Shown one piece after another: positions 1 to 28,369 of a stretch of 64,000 bases of DNA. How positions within the stretch are numbered: the first letter of the stretch is position 1; every line of letters begins with the position of its first letter. The notes under the pieces were generated by a model. The model saw only the letters and a list, made by a program, of their open reading frames with translations, searched no databases and had not been told where the DNA came from. The position numbers and the translations under genes were made by a program. Origin of the DNA: Bolinopsis microptera (Eukaryota; Ctenophora; Tentaculata; Lobata; Bolinopsidae); contig NC_087079.1 in assembly GCF_026151205.1 (NCBI RefSeq), positions 10,034,635-10,098,634 of the forward strand, in the 5' to 3' direction.

Positions 1-734
1 TTGATTTTGTCTTTGTTCCCTTTAATGAGTTGTCCACTGTGTTCACTACCTCCCGCGTAATGTTTGTTAGTTTCATCATCTGAAGAGTCATCATCTCCAG
101 TGTTTAATGATGCTATTGTGCCAAACCTGGATAAATAAGAGATTAACCTTTTTAATAATTTAAACAAAAAAACAATTGATTGGTGTTTTAAAATAATAAA
201 ATTATCCTTTCTCATCACTAACATACACCGAATTGATTAAAAATTGGAGCAAATTCATATAATATTCATTTATGAATAATTTGTGCAGAGATAAAAATAA
301 AAATACCTTGGTGGATCTCGTGATGAGGGTTGACCTCCAGAGGCAATTTCTCTCAAAGTAGGAGGTTGACTACCAGTGCTAGTACCGGTAGTTACAGGAG
401 GCTGACTAGCAGTGGTTGTTGGGGGAGCAGGTATTTCTTGGACCTCATCTTGAGCATCCATACCAGATGGATCCAAAAACGTGTTCAATGCAGACTGAAA
501 TTGTAGACTTTCTTGCAACAAAAGATGGAAAACTTTAGAATGATACACATTAGCATGTAAAAATTTACAAAAGTATTGACGATGAATCAATAATTAATTA
601 GAAAATTTTACATCACCACCATTTGAAACACTAACCTCAAGCTCCCAATTAGATGCAGCAAGGAAGAATTTTGCTCTTTCAGGGTCACAGTCAGCAATGC
701 CACAGAACGTTGATACCAACTCGTCTTGATCCAT
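1..734 (-). CDS. NSFL1C: NSFL1 cofactor p47 (UBX-domain p97 adaptor), 5' part
   Basis: Three minus-strand exons splice in frame: 636-734 (ATG at 734, 33 codons), 307-494 and 1-126, with GT-AG borders at each join; the gene continues past the left edge. Exon 1 encodes a UBA-like three-helix start (MDQDELVSTFCGIADCDPER, then AKFFLAASNWELE), joined to SALNTFLD as in animal p47. Exon 2 is a Pro/Thr/Gln-rich linker (res. about 42-95). Exon 3 has an acidic DDDSSDDE stretch and then YAGGSEHSGQ, the signature that opens the SEP region of p47. The SEP and UBX domains must lie outside the window. In this family the protein binds p97/VCP and ubiquitin in Golgi and ER membrane fusion. Identification rests on the UBA start plus the YAGGSE motif. 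The gene is divergent to the PKC gene, with 9.4 kb between them. Confidence 0.9.
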
Positions 735-938
735 CACAAACTAAATTGAATGGGCAATAAAAAACAGTTTGAAAAAATGAAAATATTTTTACTAGAAACA
801 AAATAGTATACAATATAATGTAGATTTATAAATGTCTGATTTTTTTATAAATAGAATGACGTGTTGCATCCTCATTACAACATTGTCATCACTGGATATG
901 TTCATGAAAATTCATAAATTTCCATTTAAAAGAATGAT

Positions 939-1404
939 CTGTAGTATTTGTACAGCAATACTAAGGTAATGGGACCACTGCGGACCCTCTACCGGCCAAA
1001 CCTTGTTAACTAAGCCGCAGTCAAGGTTTGTAGTGGACATGATGTCGGAGAAGATAAAGGCCTTGCTCAGCAATGGGTAGGGTTTGCAGTTTAGCTAGCC
1101 ATGTGGCACGCTGCAACTAAATTATTCTCTAATAATTTTCAAGACTTGATGTCAATTTATAATCGGAGAATAAGACGATCTATGAAGGAGCAACCTTACA
1201 TTCTACTACATTACATTCTACTACCTATTACTCATTTCTCAAGATGTCCACTACATGATGTTGCTCTACCACTTTGACTTATGTCCCTTAAGCGCTTTTA
1301 ACTACCGTTCACCAAACCTTGACTGCGGCTTTGTTAACAAGGTTTGGCCGGTAGAGGGTCTGCAGTAGTCCCATTACCTTAGTATTGCTGTACAACTACT
1401 ACAG
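939..1404. mobile_element. Non-autonomous TIR element (MITE-like), about 466 bp
   Basis: Long inverted repeats of about 90 bp bound this piece: left arm 939 to about 1032, right arm about 1312-1404. Both read from the outside as CTGTAGTA, then TTGTACAGCAATACTAAGG, then a segment with ACCGGCCAAACCTTGTTAAC; the arms differ at only a few positions. The 280-bp centre has no open frame. The ends are seen directly; assignment to a superfamily is not possible because no clear target-site duplication is visible. Confidence 0.7.
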
Positions 1405-1800
1405 AAGTAATCCCGATAACACTCAACCTCTGCCTGATCCAGAGGATGTCATCATTTTACCTTCACACAGACATTGAACGCTGTAAGAAGATGACGTTTG
1501 CTTTTTCTCAGGTAAGGGCGCCAACATGCAACGTTACACCACTGCAGCTGCACTGGTAACACTCAATTTTGAGAGAAATATTGATATTCTTTCATATATG
1601 TTATCAGAAGGTTATGGTTTCAAGTCCTGCTTGAGCATTCAATTCTAAAGTGCGCTAAAGACGTCATTAGATCTAAACCTAATGTCTAGAATCAGGTAGC
1701 CCTGTCAGTTCTAGGATGTTGTAGGTGCATCTTTCAGTAAAAATTCAAGGGGAACAACAGCCAAGTATTAATTCAATAAGTGTGCTAGCAAATTTTTGAA
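1405..1800. other. No gene seen
   Basis: Between the TIR element and the LINE reading frame. No open frame with recognisable content. It may include decayed 5' LINE sequence, because the frame that becomes LINE-like after 1801 is closed by a TGA at 1798-1800. Confidence 0.4.
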
Positions 1801-3980
1801 ACTGTTAAATATCATAATCGCTTTCGAAACAATCCATCTGATCAAGCTGCCCTTTTTAACGAATATTTTTATGAGCAGTTTTCTCAAGAGAGCGATTATG
1901 GCATTGACATAGATTTTCGTGATGATTGTTTTTCCAGTCTTGTGTTTAATAGAGAAGATGTTCTGTTTCGATACTTAAAAAGTTAAATCCTAACAAGGCC
2001 CCTGGCCCTGATGGGATTCATGGGAAAGTCCTCAAAAACTGTGCCCAAAGCCTTGCATACCCACTTAGTGTTTTATTTAACCTGTCTTTCTCAAGCGGAT
2101 GCATACCCCCTGATTGGAAGCTGGCACTTGTAGTACCAGTGCACAAAAGGGGTGATAAGTCTTCGGTTGAGAACTACAGGCCTATCTCGTTAACATCTCT
2201 TGTAATGAAAGTCTTTGAAAGGTGCATAAAGACTGCATTATACGCTGCATGTTCTGATCTGTTGGATGACCGACAACACGGTTTTGTTAATGAACGTTCA
2301 TGCACAACCCAAATGATACCTTTCACAGACAATCTTGCACTTGCACTGAACAACAGGTCCAGGACTGATATAATATATTTTGATTTTGCGAAAGCTTTTG
2401 ATAGCGTTTCGCATGACCTCATTTTAAGTAAATTAAAGAATATTTTTAAAGTCGATGGACTAATGCTTAAATTTATCAAGTCCTATCTTGAGGGGCGACA
2501 ACAACAAGTAGTGATAGGAGGCCAAACGTCTTCCTCTCTACCAGTTCGGTCTGGTGTCCCTCAAGGTTCTATACTTGGCCCTCTATTGTTTGTAATATTT
2601 ATAAATGACATGTTCTCCTGTGTCTCTGAAGGCACCAATATCGCCCTTTATGCAGATGACACTAAAATTTGGAGGGAGATTCTTGGTTACCCTGACCATC
2701 ACATAATCCAAAATGACATCAATAGATTGTATGATTGGTCAGTGAGAAATCGAATGAAGTTCCATCCACAAAAGTGCAAAGCCCTCTCTGTGTCCCTGCA
2801 AAGAAACGTGCTGGATAACTTGCCATTCAATACCTTCTTCTATAAACTTTCTGGAAGTGATATTGACTTTGTGCCCTCTCAGTCAGATTTAGGAGTCGCA
2901 ATAAACTCCAGGTTTAATTGGGGTGCACAATGTAAAGCGCTTGTTTCCAAAGCTAACTCCAGACTTGGACTACTTAAGAGAACATGTCATTTCACTACTG
3001 ATAAAAGGCAGAAAAGATCGTTCTATTTGGCGTTAATTAGGTCTATATTTGAACATTGTTCTGTCATATGGTCCCCTCAATCTGCAACTCATCTTCAACA
3101 GTTTGTTGCTATCCAAAAGAGGGCTATTAAATGGATCAATGGTGAACCCTACTCCAGTTATAATGACGATAAACTTGCTACAGAGCAAAAGAAGCTAAAT
3201 ATTCTCCCTGTCATGCAGAAGTTTATTTATAACGATCTTATGACCTTCTATAAAATAGTGAATAGCATAATCCCAGTTTCGCTTCCTACCTATATAGTCC
3301 TATGCCGTCCAGAGGGCACCCGATACACTAGGCACAATGCTCAAATAATTGATAGGTCGGATACTTCAACTTACATGAGTACCACTGTGCCCTGCTCGGA
3401 TGCCTTCCGAAATAGCTTCTTTCATAGATCTATGCTGAAATGGAATAGTCTACCAGTATGTATCCGGCAGTCAGAGCGGATTTCTACTTTTAAGGCCAAT
3501 CTGATCAAGTACCTCTGGGCTGCCGATACAGTCTGGCCAGACTAGCTCATCAGTCTTATGTTTCTCTGAAATGTGTTTTTGTTGGTTACAATTCTGCCGT
3601 CCAATTTCCTATCCGCTTGACCTATTCTTTTTTCTTCTATCAGTTGTGACGGAATTGTAATGAACAAAACCCATATATAATTATTTAGGATATGTTTGAT
3701 TTTTTTGTTATTGTATGTAATTCAAATTTGGTAGACGGCCCCAACGTTAATGTGGCTCTTGCTATGTGTTGGTTCAGCCGAATTAATTATTATGTAATCA
3801 AGTTTATTTTTTTCTTTTAGTTAGTTGTCATCCGGCCAAACATTAAGCAACTTATATTGCAGTTCCATTTATCAATTAGTATACCAAAATATGTGATATG
3901 TCATTGTAATTTTGCATGGCTGAAATGTAACGCTTGATTTATATATATAATAATTAATTGAATTTTCAAATAAAAAAAAA
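1801..3980 (+). mobile_element. 5'-truncated jockey/CR1-like LINE, reverse transcriptase region, one frameshift
   Basis: From 1801 the plus strand reads as a LINE linker up to about 1981. A one-base deletion in a run of A then shifts the frame, and NKAPGPDGI and the RT domain continue to the stop at 3545. Visible RT blocks are KAPGPDG, YRPISL, FDFAKAFDSV, VPQGSILGPLLF, FINDM and YADDTK with the catalytic Asp pair, followed by an RT thumb and a C-terminal region ending AADTVWPD. No apurinic endonuclease is present, so the copy is 5'-truncated. A non-coding 3' tail runs to an A-rich stretch near 3970. The frame from 2139 is open for 468 codons, so the insertion is fairly young, but the frameshift makes it dead. 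Confidence 0.88.
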
Positions 3981-4056
3981 GAATTGTGAACAAAGTATAA
4001 CCAGAATATCATGGCTGAAGGTTAAATAAGGGGCAGCCCACAAATCAATGATAAAT

Positions 4057-4094
4057 GTGTAGGATACAAGGATACAAGGATACAAGGATACAAA
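4057..4094 (-). repeat. 8-bp tandem repeat at LINE 3' terminus
   Basis: Four to five copies of GGATACAA on the plus strand (TTGTATCC in LINE sense). It marks the 3' end of the minus-strand LINE instead of a poly-A tail, as in CR1-type elements. Confidence 0.6.
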
Positions 4095-5850
4095 AGTGAT
4101 AATTATTTTATTGAATTCACAATAGTTATAATTCTGAAATAATTTAAGGTTACACAATTCTAGTTATTTACAAATGTGTAGGGATAAAATAGAAATGTTT
4201 TATAATACTATTTTTGAGGTCCTATAGCATTATGCATTGGCCAGTATTTGAGTGGAAATCTGGGCTCTTATAGTAGGCTGTAAAATTTTCGTTCACAGAG
4301 AGAATTGAATGGATTGCTCTTGCTGTGGCAGTAAATTTTGTAGGGTCTAGTGTTTTATCGGATAGCAAACCGGCTAGGTCAGTAATATTTTTGGGATGGA
4401 AGTTAAATTTTTCTCTAACTGAGGAGTAGAGTAAACAGTCAGTTAGAACATGAATTTCGTCCTCAATAGGCCTAAGCCCCTTGCTGAAAAAGCAAAAAGT
4501 GCACCATCGATGTTCTCTTGGTACTAGGGGGGTTTCGTAACGGCCCCTCTCAATGTAAAGATTGTGGCAGCTAATACGAAACCTTGTTAAGCTTTTCCGA
4601 GCATCGGGGATCTTGACCACTCCTAAGTATGTTTCTGGTTCAAAATCATGTTTAATTTGATTGTAGAATTCTAATTTAGGTGAGGATGCCTTGGCAGATT
4701 TCCAGGTATCCACAAATTCTTCCCTCATGTTGTGACTGATTTGGGTAGAGCTTGGATTTTGAAGAGGATGAGTGGGGGAAGTTATATTTGGTGAGAAGAT
4801 TAGAGATGTTGGTGTACCAAGGAAGGCCCAGCATAATCTGCTCGTGAAATGCAGCGGAGAGAAGTTCATTTTCAGTGCTTTCAAGGCGACTATAGAAATC
4901 TATTGCAAGTTTGCAGGCTTCAAAGAAGAGGGGGTGGCGCCCACTTTCGCCCCAGCAGCCTATATTTGATGCTTTTGAATGGACAGACAAGGACCACTTG
5001 ATAAACTTAAGGTGGAATCTTTCATAGTGGTCTTGTGAGATGTACCTGAGAGTATGCTGGGGGTTGGCTTTGCTATCTGTTTTGGAGAGGTATCTCATGG
5101 TTTTTGAGTGAGGACATAAGATTTGGCAGCCATAGAGCAGTATCGGTTTTATTAGAGAGTCAAATAGAATGTTTAGGGAACGGTGAGAGAGGGCATCTTT
5201 GACGATATTGCCTTTGAGGCCATAGAAAGCACGGAGAGCCTTGGCCCTCAGTTCAGTATTTGCTGCTGTAAAAGATCCATTTCTGTGGAATATAATGCCA
5301 AGATAGCAGTATTTTTCGGTGTGTTGGATGGGCTGGCCTCCCAAAATGAATGTTTCATAGGATTGTTTTCTTTTAGGAGGGCAGAATATGATAATCTTGG
5401 TTTTTTTAATGTTTACTTCAAGGCCCATAGAGTTACAGAAGTCGAATAGGATGTTTATATTGTCTTGCAAGGCCTTGGGACTTAGGGCAAGTAGGACAAG
5501 ATCGTCAGCCCAGAGCAGATGTGATATTAGGACGTCAGCTAGAATAGGATAATCACCAACAGATTTCAGGAGAGATGACAAGTCGTTGATATAGATTTTA
5601 AAAAGGTCCGGTGATAGGGGGTGTCCCTGCTCTGTTCCTTTTCCAATGTCAATATTAGGGGACAAGAGTTTGGAGATTTTTATATGAGCTATTGAGTTTC
5701 TATACATATCACTTAGGCAATTGAAGAAGTTTCCAGTTATTCCAAGGCATGTGATTTTGTGCAGAAGGAGGTCCCTACATACAGTGTCAAGTATAGAAAC
5801 CTCAGTATATATTGTAAAATTTACAGAAAATCTATTCAAACTAAGATTAA
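4057..5850 (-). mobile_element. 5'-truncated LINE with WADD reverse transcriptase and C-terminal zinc knuckle, frameshifted
   Basis: Minus-strand frames 5839-4676 and 4884-4222 overlap and together make one RT-containing ORF broken by a frameshift near 4740. Visible: GTEQGHPLSPDLFKIYINDL, the catalytic LLWADDLVLL, a long thumb/connection region with YLGIIF and RAFYGLK, and at the C-terminus a Cys/His cluster (RISCHNLYIERGRY, WCTFC, EDEIHVLTDC) of the kind that ends many metazoan LINE ORF2 proteins. The 5' half with the endonuclease and fingers is missing. The 3' tail ends in an 8-bp tandem repeat at 4057-4094. It lies head-on against the plus-strand LINE at 1801-3980. Confidence 0.86.
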
Positions 5851-6222
5851 TGCTTTTAATTAAATGATTCTGCTTTACTGTTTACGATCGGCAATTATCC
5901 AATATATCGATGGGTGCAATTCAAAAAAAATAAGACAAATGTATTTTAATCCCAAAACGAATAGTTTTAAAATTGCGCGAACAATATTTTTATGAGTTTG
6001 CCTTCTTGCATGGCTCTTTTAAGTACTTGGTGAGGTATAAAACGTGTGTCAACGTATCAAAATTGTTTAATTAAAAAAATTACAAATTTGTCGCAAAAAA
6101 ATGCGTGTTTGTGCTTGGTGCTGCGTGGCCATTTTAAAAATATTTTGGTACATTTGTATATTTGTTGCAAAAATTTATAAAAAATCGGACAAAAATGTTT
6201 AAAAACTTTTTTCGAAACAAAA

Positions 6223-6272
6223 CTAGTAAGTTTACAACGTACCAGGACGCGCGCCGAGTTGGACTCAGATAT
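6223..6272 (-). repeat. Copy of a dispersed GC-rich repeat (partner at 29624-29674)
   Basis: The stretch around ACCAGGACGCGCGCCGAGTT is the near-exact reverse complement of 29624-29674. It lies in an otherwise AT-rich spacer (5851-6660) in which no gene is seen. Confidence 0.6.
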
Positions 6273-6663
6273 GGAACAAATATTTTACAAGTATTACCCG
6301 TTAACAAATACAATATATTTATTTAAAATTTATCAAAACATTTTATTATTTTAAAAACCTAATCAAACTTCTCGCAGTGAAATAAAAATTCGCTTTTTGC
6401 CACATATGCATGAGGATGGCAAAAGCCACAATATGGCCGCGCGGCGGGCCCACACCTCGGTGCAAAATAAATATGATTTAATTTGTTTAATAAAATATTG
6501 ACTATCAAATTGAAACTTTTTGAGAGTTTGAATTACATGCCATAGTAAAATGATTGAGTAAAATGAATATTTATTTGTAAATCAGTCATTTTAAAACTTT
6601 TTGAGTTTAATTATACCACATCGTTTTAGCGTTTCCGAGATTTTAAGAACTATAAATTTAATC

Positions 6664-6776
6664 ATTGTCCATTGTTAATGGACTAGCCCGGCGCGCGCTA
6701 CTTCGTAGCACTTGGCTCGAGAAGAAAGCGGCGCGCGCAACTTCGAAGAAATGTATACGAGTTACATCCGTCAATA
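6664..6776 (+). repeat. Copy of a dispersed GC-rich repeat (partners at 29338-29460 and 30365-30415)
   Basis: Starts CCATTGTTAATGG, continues CCCGGCGCGCGCTACTTCGT, then a second GCGCGCAACTTCGAAGAAAT and ends at ACATCCGTCAATAT. The 29338 copy matches over about 115 bp with few differences. No frame is conserved, so this is a non-coding mobile or satellite-type unit. Confidence 0.65.
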
Positions 6777-7424
6777 TAAATCATAAATTAACATATTTGT
6801 TGTGCTTTTGTGCTTTTTATTTGTGCCAGCAAAATAAAGATAATCAGTAGTGAATTTTTTTGAAACCCATATAATATTGACAATTTATCAGCATAACTTT
6901 TTCAAATTCAACTTTGCTTTGGAATAACTATTTTAAAGTTACGACTGCATACCTTGATGATACGAATCGTAAATTTATGTTGTTTACAGTGCACTCCAAG
7001 TTCTGGAGTCCAATGTATGTGTGATGAAGGGGAACCTTCACATTTAATAATATATCTCAGTTTTCCTGACTATGCTGAGTTGAATGGTGGGGCTGCATAG
7101 ACCTAGTGTAGTGGAGTCTTTAGCTAATAGCTTACCATTGCGATCGATGGCACAAGCGACTCTAACCTGCACTCATACGCCTCTAATGGCAAATTATCAA
7201 TGCCACTGAACTACCAGACCCTGTTATGGTATATTTAAGTACAATATAGTGTAGATATATTGGAGGGGTATCTAAGAATGATTCTTGATCTTAGGGCTGG
7301 CCCCTCTTGATTTTACATTCAATCACCTTCTTCTGATCATTCGAGTCAACGAACAAAACATCGCATAATTACACAAATGTGCAACCCCATATTGGTCAAA
7401 CAGATCCTTAGCTATCTCCCTAGG
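6777..7424. other. No gene seen
   Basis: AT-rich spacer without recognisable coding sequence, RNA gene or repeat structure. Confidence 0.4.
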
Positions 7425-7520
7425 CTAGGTGGCGAAAGGATTCGAACCCTGGACCTTCTGCACAGAAAGCTGAAGCAGTGGTGTAACGAAGGTCCCGCTG
7501 ACCCTGCTGTGCGCCATTTT
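7425..7520 (-). mobile_element. tRNA-like SINE remnant abutting a hAT-type TIR fragment
   Basis: The minus strand of 7425-7460 contains GGGTTCGAATCC, a match to the tRNA B box/T-arm, followed by TTTCGCCACC. A convincing A box and cloverleaf are absent. From 7474 the plus strand reads CAGTGGTGTAACGAAGGTCC, then GCTGACCCTGCTGTG, matching in reverse the right end of the hAT element at 42357-42643. A G17 homopolymer follows at about 7521. Probably a SINE broken by a non-autonomous hAT. Confidence 0.45.
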
Positions 7521-8040
7521 AGGGGGGGGGGGGGGGGCATGCAAATCTATGATTTAAACCAATAGAAACTAGCCATTTTGATTGATTTTCCTTTAACAGG
7601 GAGCTGGTTATGCTAAACAGCTAAGGAATATTAGAACTTAGCCATCACTCTGATCAATATGTTTCACTGTTCATTACTTCAGATGAAAATGGTTTAACAT
7701 AGTAATTGGTAGTAACTTCGATGCGTCAGTGGGAGAAGAACCCAATACCTTGACTTCATTAAGCAACAATAAGGGCATTGTATTTCCTCAATCAAACACA
7801 AAATTCCAGCCAATTTAGTATTTATGGAAGGTAAGTTAGCAAGAGCTCAAGAGATGCCCATTTTTTTCACAAGGTGGTTTAGTGCCCTCACTGCTACTGA
7901 GCAGTAGTGTGGCCTGAGCATTGTCTTCCTCAACTTATTGGGATTAAATTATGCATACTAACTCACGGGTCCGTATTGCCTGATTTAAGTTACAGAAAAG
8001 CCAGCGGATGGCTAGCGGGCGCCTAACGGAGATGCACTAA

Positions 8041-9319
8041 AATGCAGCATTCTGTTACTGTTACTGTTTAGTCCTGGACGGCTTTAATCCGTAACCGGGT
8101 TTCTCCTCCGGAGTAGGACCTCAAAATTTCTTACTGGTAGAGGTTCGCCGTTCGGCCTCCCTTCTAAGGGAATCCACGGAGATAGGTGCGAATAATGGGC
8201 TATCTGGATAAGCCTTCAAGCCCTCGCGGATCCTTAAGTATCGTCCTTTCTGTACTGGCTGTGCACATGAGGACTTCCCAGCGACCTGTGGGGCAATATG
8301 TCTGCCACTGAAATCAAAGCAACAGAGCAGAATTATTATTATAAGACATAATCGTCCCGAGAATTAATGGCCAGATGTACGGGCAGCCAACTGACCATTT
8401 TCCTCGTGAGAGTCATTCCATACTAATCATGAGTTGGGACAGTGAAAGACCCTCAGAAATTCTGTCCCACCTCCTAAAGTTTCTGCGAGGAATTGTTTGG
8501 GTTTAGTTTTGTGGTTATTATTTGATCGAGTTATAATTGGACGTGCTTGTGAGAGGTTCACAGGATTTCAGTGTCGTGGGGAGGCTGGAAGATCTCTCTT
8601 TTTGGATAGGGTTTCAGATTTTGTGAAGAATTTGATTATGTTTTTAGTAATGTGTTTTTTTGTGTCTTTATTTTTTAGTAGTTCTTCTAATGTGAGAATG
8701 GGTTTTCCAAAGGTGTATTGTCTTTCTTTTGTGAAGGCTGCACAGTCTAGTAGGATGTGCATAGCAGTTTCATTTTCCTCAGCGTCTTTACAGTAGTCAC
8801 ATTTTGGGCTGTCTGCAAGTTTTGCTCGGAAGGCATGGTTGTTGAGGTTGTTGTGTCCAGTTAAGATTTTAGTGAGAATTGCTGTGTCTTGTTTGTCTAG
8901 ATGTTTAATTGCCTTTGTTAGCCAATTGTGTAAGGTTTTCATGGCAAGTTTTGATTGTAATGTGTTTAATGATCGTTTTGTCAAGTGCTTTGATAGCGGC
9001 TTGAGAGTCGGAGTAAATGATTATGTTTTTGTTTTGTGTGTCTTTATCTAGTAAGTTAAGGGCCAGTCTGTTAATGGCAAAGGTTTCTGCTTGGAATACA
9101 GAGTTTGAGTTATTCAGCTTGCCGTGTTTCCGAATAACCTGAGCCTTCCCTTGGGTCAATGATATGAAAGTCAAATCCTGTGTTGTCTTTTTCATCCTTG
9201 GAGCCATCTGTGTATCCTATTATGACATCCTGGTTTTGTGTTACTTTAAAGTTAGATCTAGTTTGGCTTTGCAGATCATAAAAAATCACATTTTCTCCCA
9301 TAACTTCAAAGGGAAGCAT
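8041..9319 (-). mobile_element. LINE 3' fragment with RNase H domain, several frameshifts
   Basis: Three overlapping minus frames (9319-9110, 9207-8905, 8984-8568) form one decayed LINE C-terminus. An RNase H domain is visible: YTDGSKDEKDNTGFDF with the first catalytic Asp, ETFAINRLALNLL (catalytic Glu) and IIIYSDSQAAIKAL (catalytic Asp). A Cys/His tail follows (CDYCKDAEENETAMHILLDC). RNase H plus this tail fits I/Jockey-group non-LTR elements. At least two frameshifts separate the pieces and the RT is gone. The 3' UTR probably runs to about 8041, ending in ACAGTA-type repeats. Confidence 0.82.
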
Positions 9320-10189
9320 TTTAGGGTGTTTTGTTGTTCATAACTCATATATGAATGTGCTAGTTGCGGTTATTTTGCGTCCTTCAAAAAGTCGCTAGCA
9401 CATTCCTATCAAAATTTTAGAAAAATCAGTAAATATGAAAAACGAAAAATGTGCCTAAATTTGTTGTTTGGCTTTGAAGTCCAATAGATCTGAAGATAAA
9501 TGAGGAAAAACATTTTTGAGGTTATCAAAAACTGTGCCAGAATTCAGAGAACAAGTTCATGTTAACCATCAAATCAATCCGATCTTCACTGACTGACTTT
9601 TTGGTTAAAATAAGTCTGAAAAGGACAATTTCAACTTTTTGACTTTTTTAAACTTTAAAACTTTATAACACACCAGCCTTTTTAGATACGATATCAAGAT
9701 TTTACACACACCTTGAAATAGATGTGAATAGACGGCGAGCAAAATTTCAACCCGATACCGCAAGAAATGATTAACTTATATATATAGCCTCTCCACGAAA
9801 CAAATTGTGTTTTTCCGAAAATTCCACTCTAACCAGGAAGTGCTCGATTACAAAAATGGGTATTCTCAAAATAATTTTATTTGATGTGGAAACAGTGCGC
9901 TAGATGGTCACTGAACTGCCTATGAGGTCATTTGGGTTGGACGGCACAAACCACTGTTTTGGTGTATGCCCCCTTAAGGCACTTGAAGACCAGAAGAGCT
10001 ATTTTGAACTTGATTCTGAACTAGACTGAGTTGCAGTAATCTAAGAAACAGAGTTGGAGCGAACTGAACTTTAAGGTCATGGCAAAATATCATATTATAA
10101 TTTGTTACATGATATATTGATAAGTTGTTGAAACCATTTTAAGTAACAATCTAAGTGAATTGGTGATTGCCTATATTACGTTATTACAG
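9320..10189. other. PKC upstream region, no gene seen
   Basis: No recognisable coding sequence. The PKC start codon lies 7 bases after a splice acceptor (AG at 10188-10189), so a non-coding first exon and the promoter should lie here or further left, but I cannot place them. Confidence 0.4.
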
Positions 10190-26150
<15,961 letters not shown>

Positions 26151-27221
26151 GCACCACGTGTAAAGCTTTGAGCACGTGGAGTCGCTGAAATTGTGCACGT
26201 GTGAAAGATTTTGCGCGGCGCATATCGTGCATGTGTGATTACAGTGCGCGGCGCTACGACGAGTTTAGTCTTAACGGAAGAATAGAAGGAGTACTTAGAT
26301 TAAGATATTATCGATTGTACAGAAAGTTTGTTTCTGTCGTGTATTCTGCAGTCTGGTAGCCAGCAAGTATTCGGCTACTGTATGTCCGTGTGTAAGTTTG
26401 TATGATACCTGTTTTTGTTGATTTTGCTAATAGTTTGATTAACGGTTTTTTTGGTCATTTAATTATTACTGGATTAGATTTAAGTTTGAACTGTTTAGCA
26501 CCTAATTTGGGCGTTTTGAGGACTATTTCATGAGACATCGTTCTTAGGAAATCATGTATTATTATAGTATCGATTGGTATAATATTCTGTAATTACGTTT
26601 GTTATTTTCACCTGGCATATGAATTAATTTTAACAACTTCAAAATATTCCGTGGGCTCATTGTTATATTGATTATCAGTTTCATTAATTTTAATTCAGAG
26701 TTCAGTTTTTTTGCAATCGTCTGATAAAGTCGTGACTGTGTAGATCTGTAATTAGTATTATTAAGTAAATATTAAAATTAGTATACTCTATCATAGTTGG
26801 ATATATACGTACATAGTTTTGTCACATACCACCAAGTAATAGTAACAGTTTCGATGAATGTAAAAACGACTGGTTTTGATTTTTGATGTTTTATGGTGAA
26901 ATTTTCATGCGCTTAATCGTACTTCTTCAAGGACTTCTGACAAATACAGTACTTAAAGTACTACTATGGGTGTTATTGATAAATCTCATTCAAATATCGA
27001 CAACAACAGTATCATTATGATTAATAAATGTATGATATAGATATTTTAATAAAAGCTTACATTTACTCTGTGTATGATCTGGAAGTTGATTATCATAAGA
27101 ATAGACGGGTTTAGATAACGTTTTATCTGATCCCTGCTCAATAACTATAGTCGAGGAGCTCCATTTCAACTTCATCCCTCGCTGTCATGGCGATCAAATA
27201 ATTTCAATTAAGTTAACAGTT
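26151..27221. other. Downstream flank of PKC: no gene seen
   Basis: AT-rich 3' UTR and spacer. Several AATAAA-like words occur (for example near 27048), none clearly the PKC poly-A signal. Confidence 0.4.
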
Positions 27222-27389
27222 AGGGGTCGTTCACATATTACGTAATCAGCCGAGGGGGAGGGGGCTTTCCGAATGATTACTTTAGTGTAATTTTGACACA
27301 ATAGCTATGTGTAAAAATTATTACGGAGGGGGAGGGGGGGTTAAAAATTGGTCAAAAAGTGATTACTTAATATTATGTGAACGACCCCT
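27222..27389. mobile_element. Small TIR element (MITE), 168 bp
   Basis: Ends AGGGGTCGTTCACATATTAC and its reverse complement (about 24 bp with one to two mismatches). The interior has two G-rich patches and no frame. Confidence 0.8.
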
Positions 27390-27779
27390 CATGATGTACT
27401 CGATTTAAGGTCCAGTTTGTTAAAAGTTATTTCGATCACTTTTACCCAGATTCCTTTCTCTGATAGTATTATAATTACAGTCACAATTATGGAGTCACGT
27501 TTTTGAGCTGTTTTTGTACAATACACTTACGTAGTTTAATGACGATTCAATAATTATATAATATGATACAGCATCTCTCCAGTTTGGGAAGATGATGTAT
27601 GAAATGAAATGCGGGCTTCTCGACAAAACATAATTTTTATGGTATCAATGATAACTTTTTACTATTGTTTACTAAACATGTTTCCTGATCAAATTTGTTT
27701 AGCTTAGTTAAAATTATGTAAATATCGCGGTACTGTAAATATCAAGAGACCTCGCTCGGTGGCTCTGCTTTTACACGCC

Positions 27780-28220
27780 CCGCCCCAGTGAGATATTACT
27801 GGGCAGCACTCAGCTTGTCAGTGTCATTCCGCCATATCTATGAACACTATTAGTCTAGAGTCAGAACGTGCTAAATCACTCTACATTATAACTTCGAAAT
27901 GTTTCGAAAAGACAATTGAAACCAACCTGAATCGATTATTTTTGAACGTTGATTCACGATGTCAATCCTTCGCATCTCGCCGATCTGCATACGTGGTTAT
28001 CTGCATATGTGGTTGCGAGAAGCATTATTGGATGCGCGCGCGACCCAGTAGTGCATCGCGCTACAATTTTGAACGCTAATTCCGAATCACCCTACTCCCT
28101 TGTCATACGTTGTATGACTCGCCGCGCACGAGTGCGCGGCTCCCCTTCACTATAGTGAAGCGACAGTGGGGGTCACCACGTGATCTGATACAACTACTCC
28201 CTAAGCACTAAGCCAATGGC
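27780..28220. repeat. Dispersed non-coding repeat, first copy (related to 29838-29910 and 30670-30742)
   Basis: A start with TACTGGGCAGCACTCAGCTT, then CATTCCGCC, resembles 29838-29880. At 28110-28193 a GC-rich foldback runs from TTGTATGAC through GCCGCGCACGAGTGCGCGGC to GGGGGTCACCACGTGAT, then ATACAA. Confidence 0.65.
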
Positions 28221-28369
28221 ATAAAAGTAAGAATTACTCAAGGGTTTTTCCATTTTCTCCACAAAAAAGCTAGGATTCCTGATTCCGGGGATCACACTAT
28301 ACTACACATTTGATACCAATTACTTTAAAGTTGGAATTTCAGATTCTTTATGCCACTGGGTCCGCTCCT

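Noticed and set aside
7425-7475. A functional tRNA gene on the minus strand
   Set aside because: Only the B box/T-arm region matches; no A box, anticodon arm or paired acceptor stem is visible.
7521-7537. Poly-G runs (also about 31356, 31520, 33805) as functional G-quadruplex elements
   Set aside because: They often sit at repeat borders and could be sequencing or assembly slippage; nothing else supports a function.
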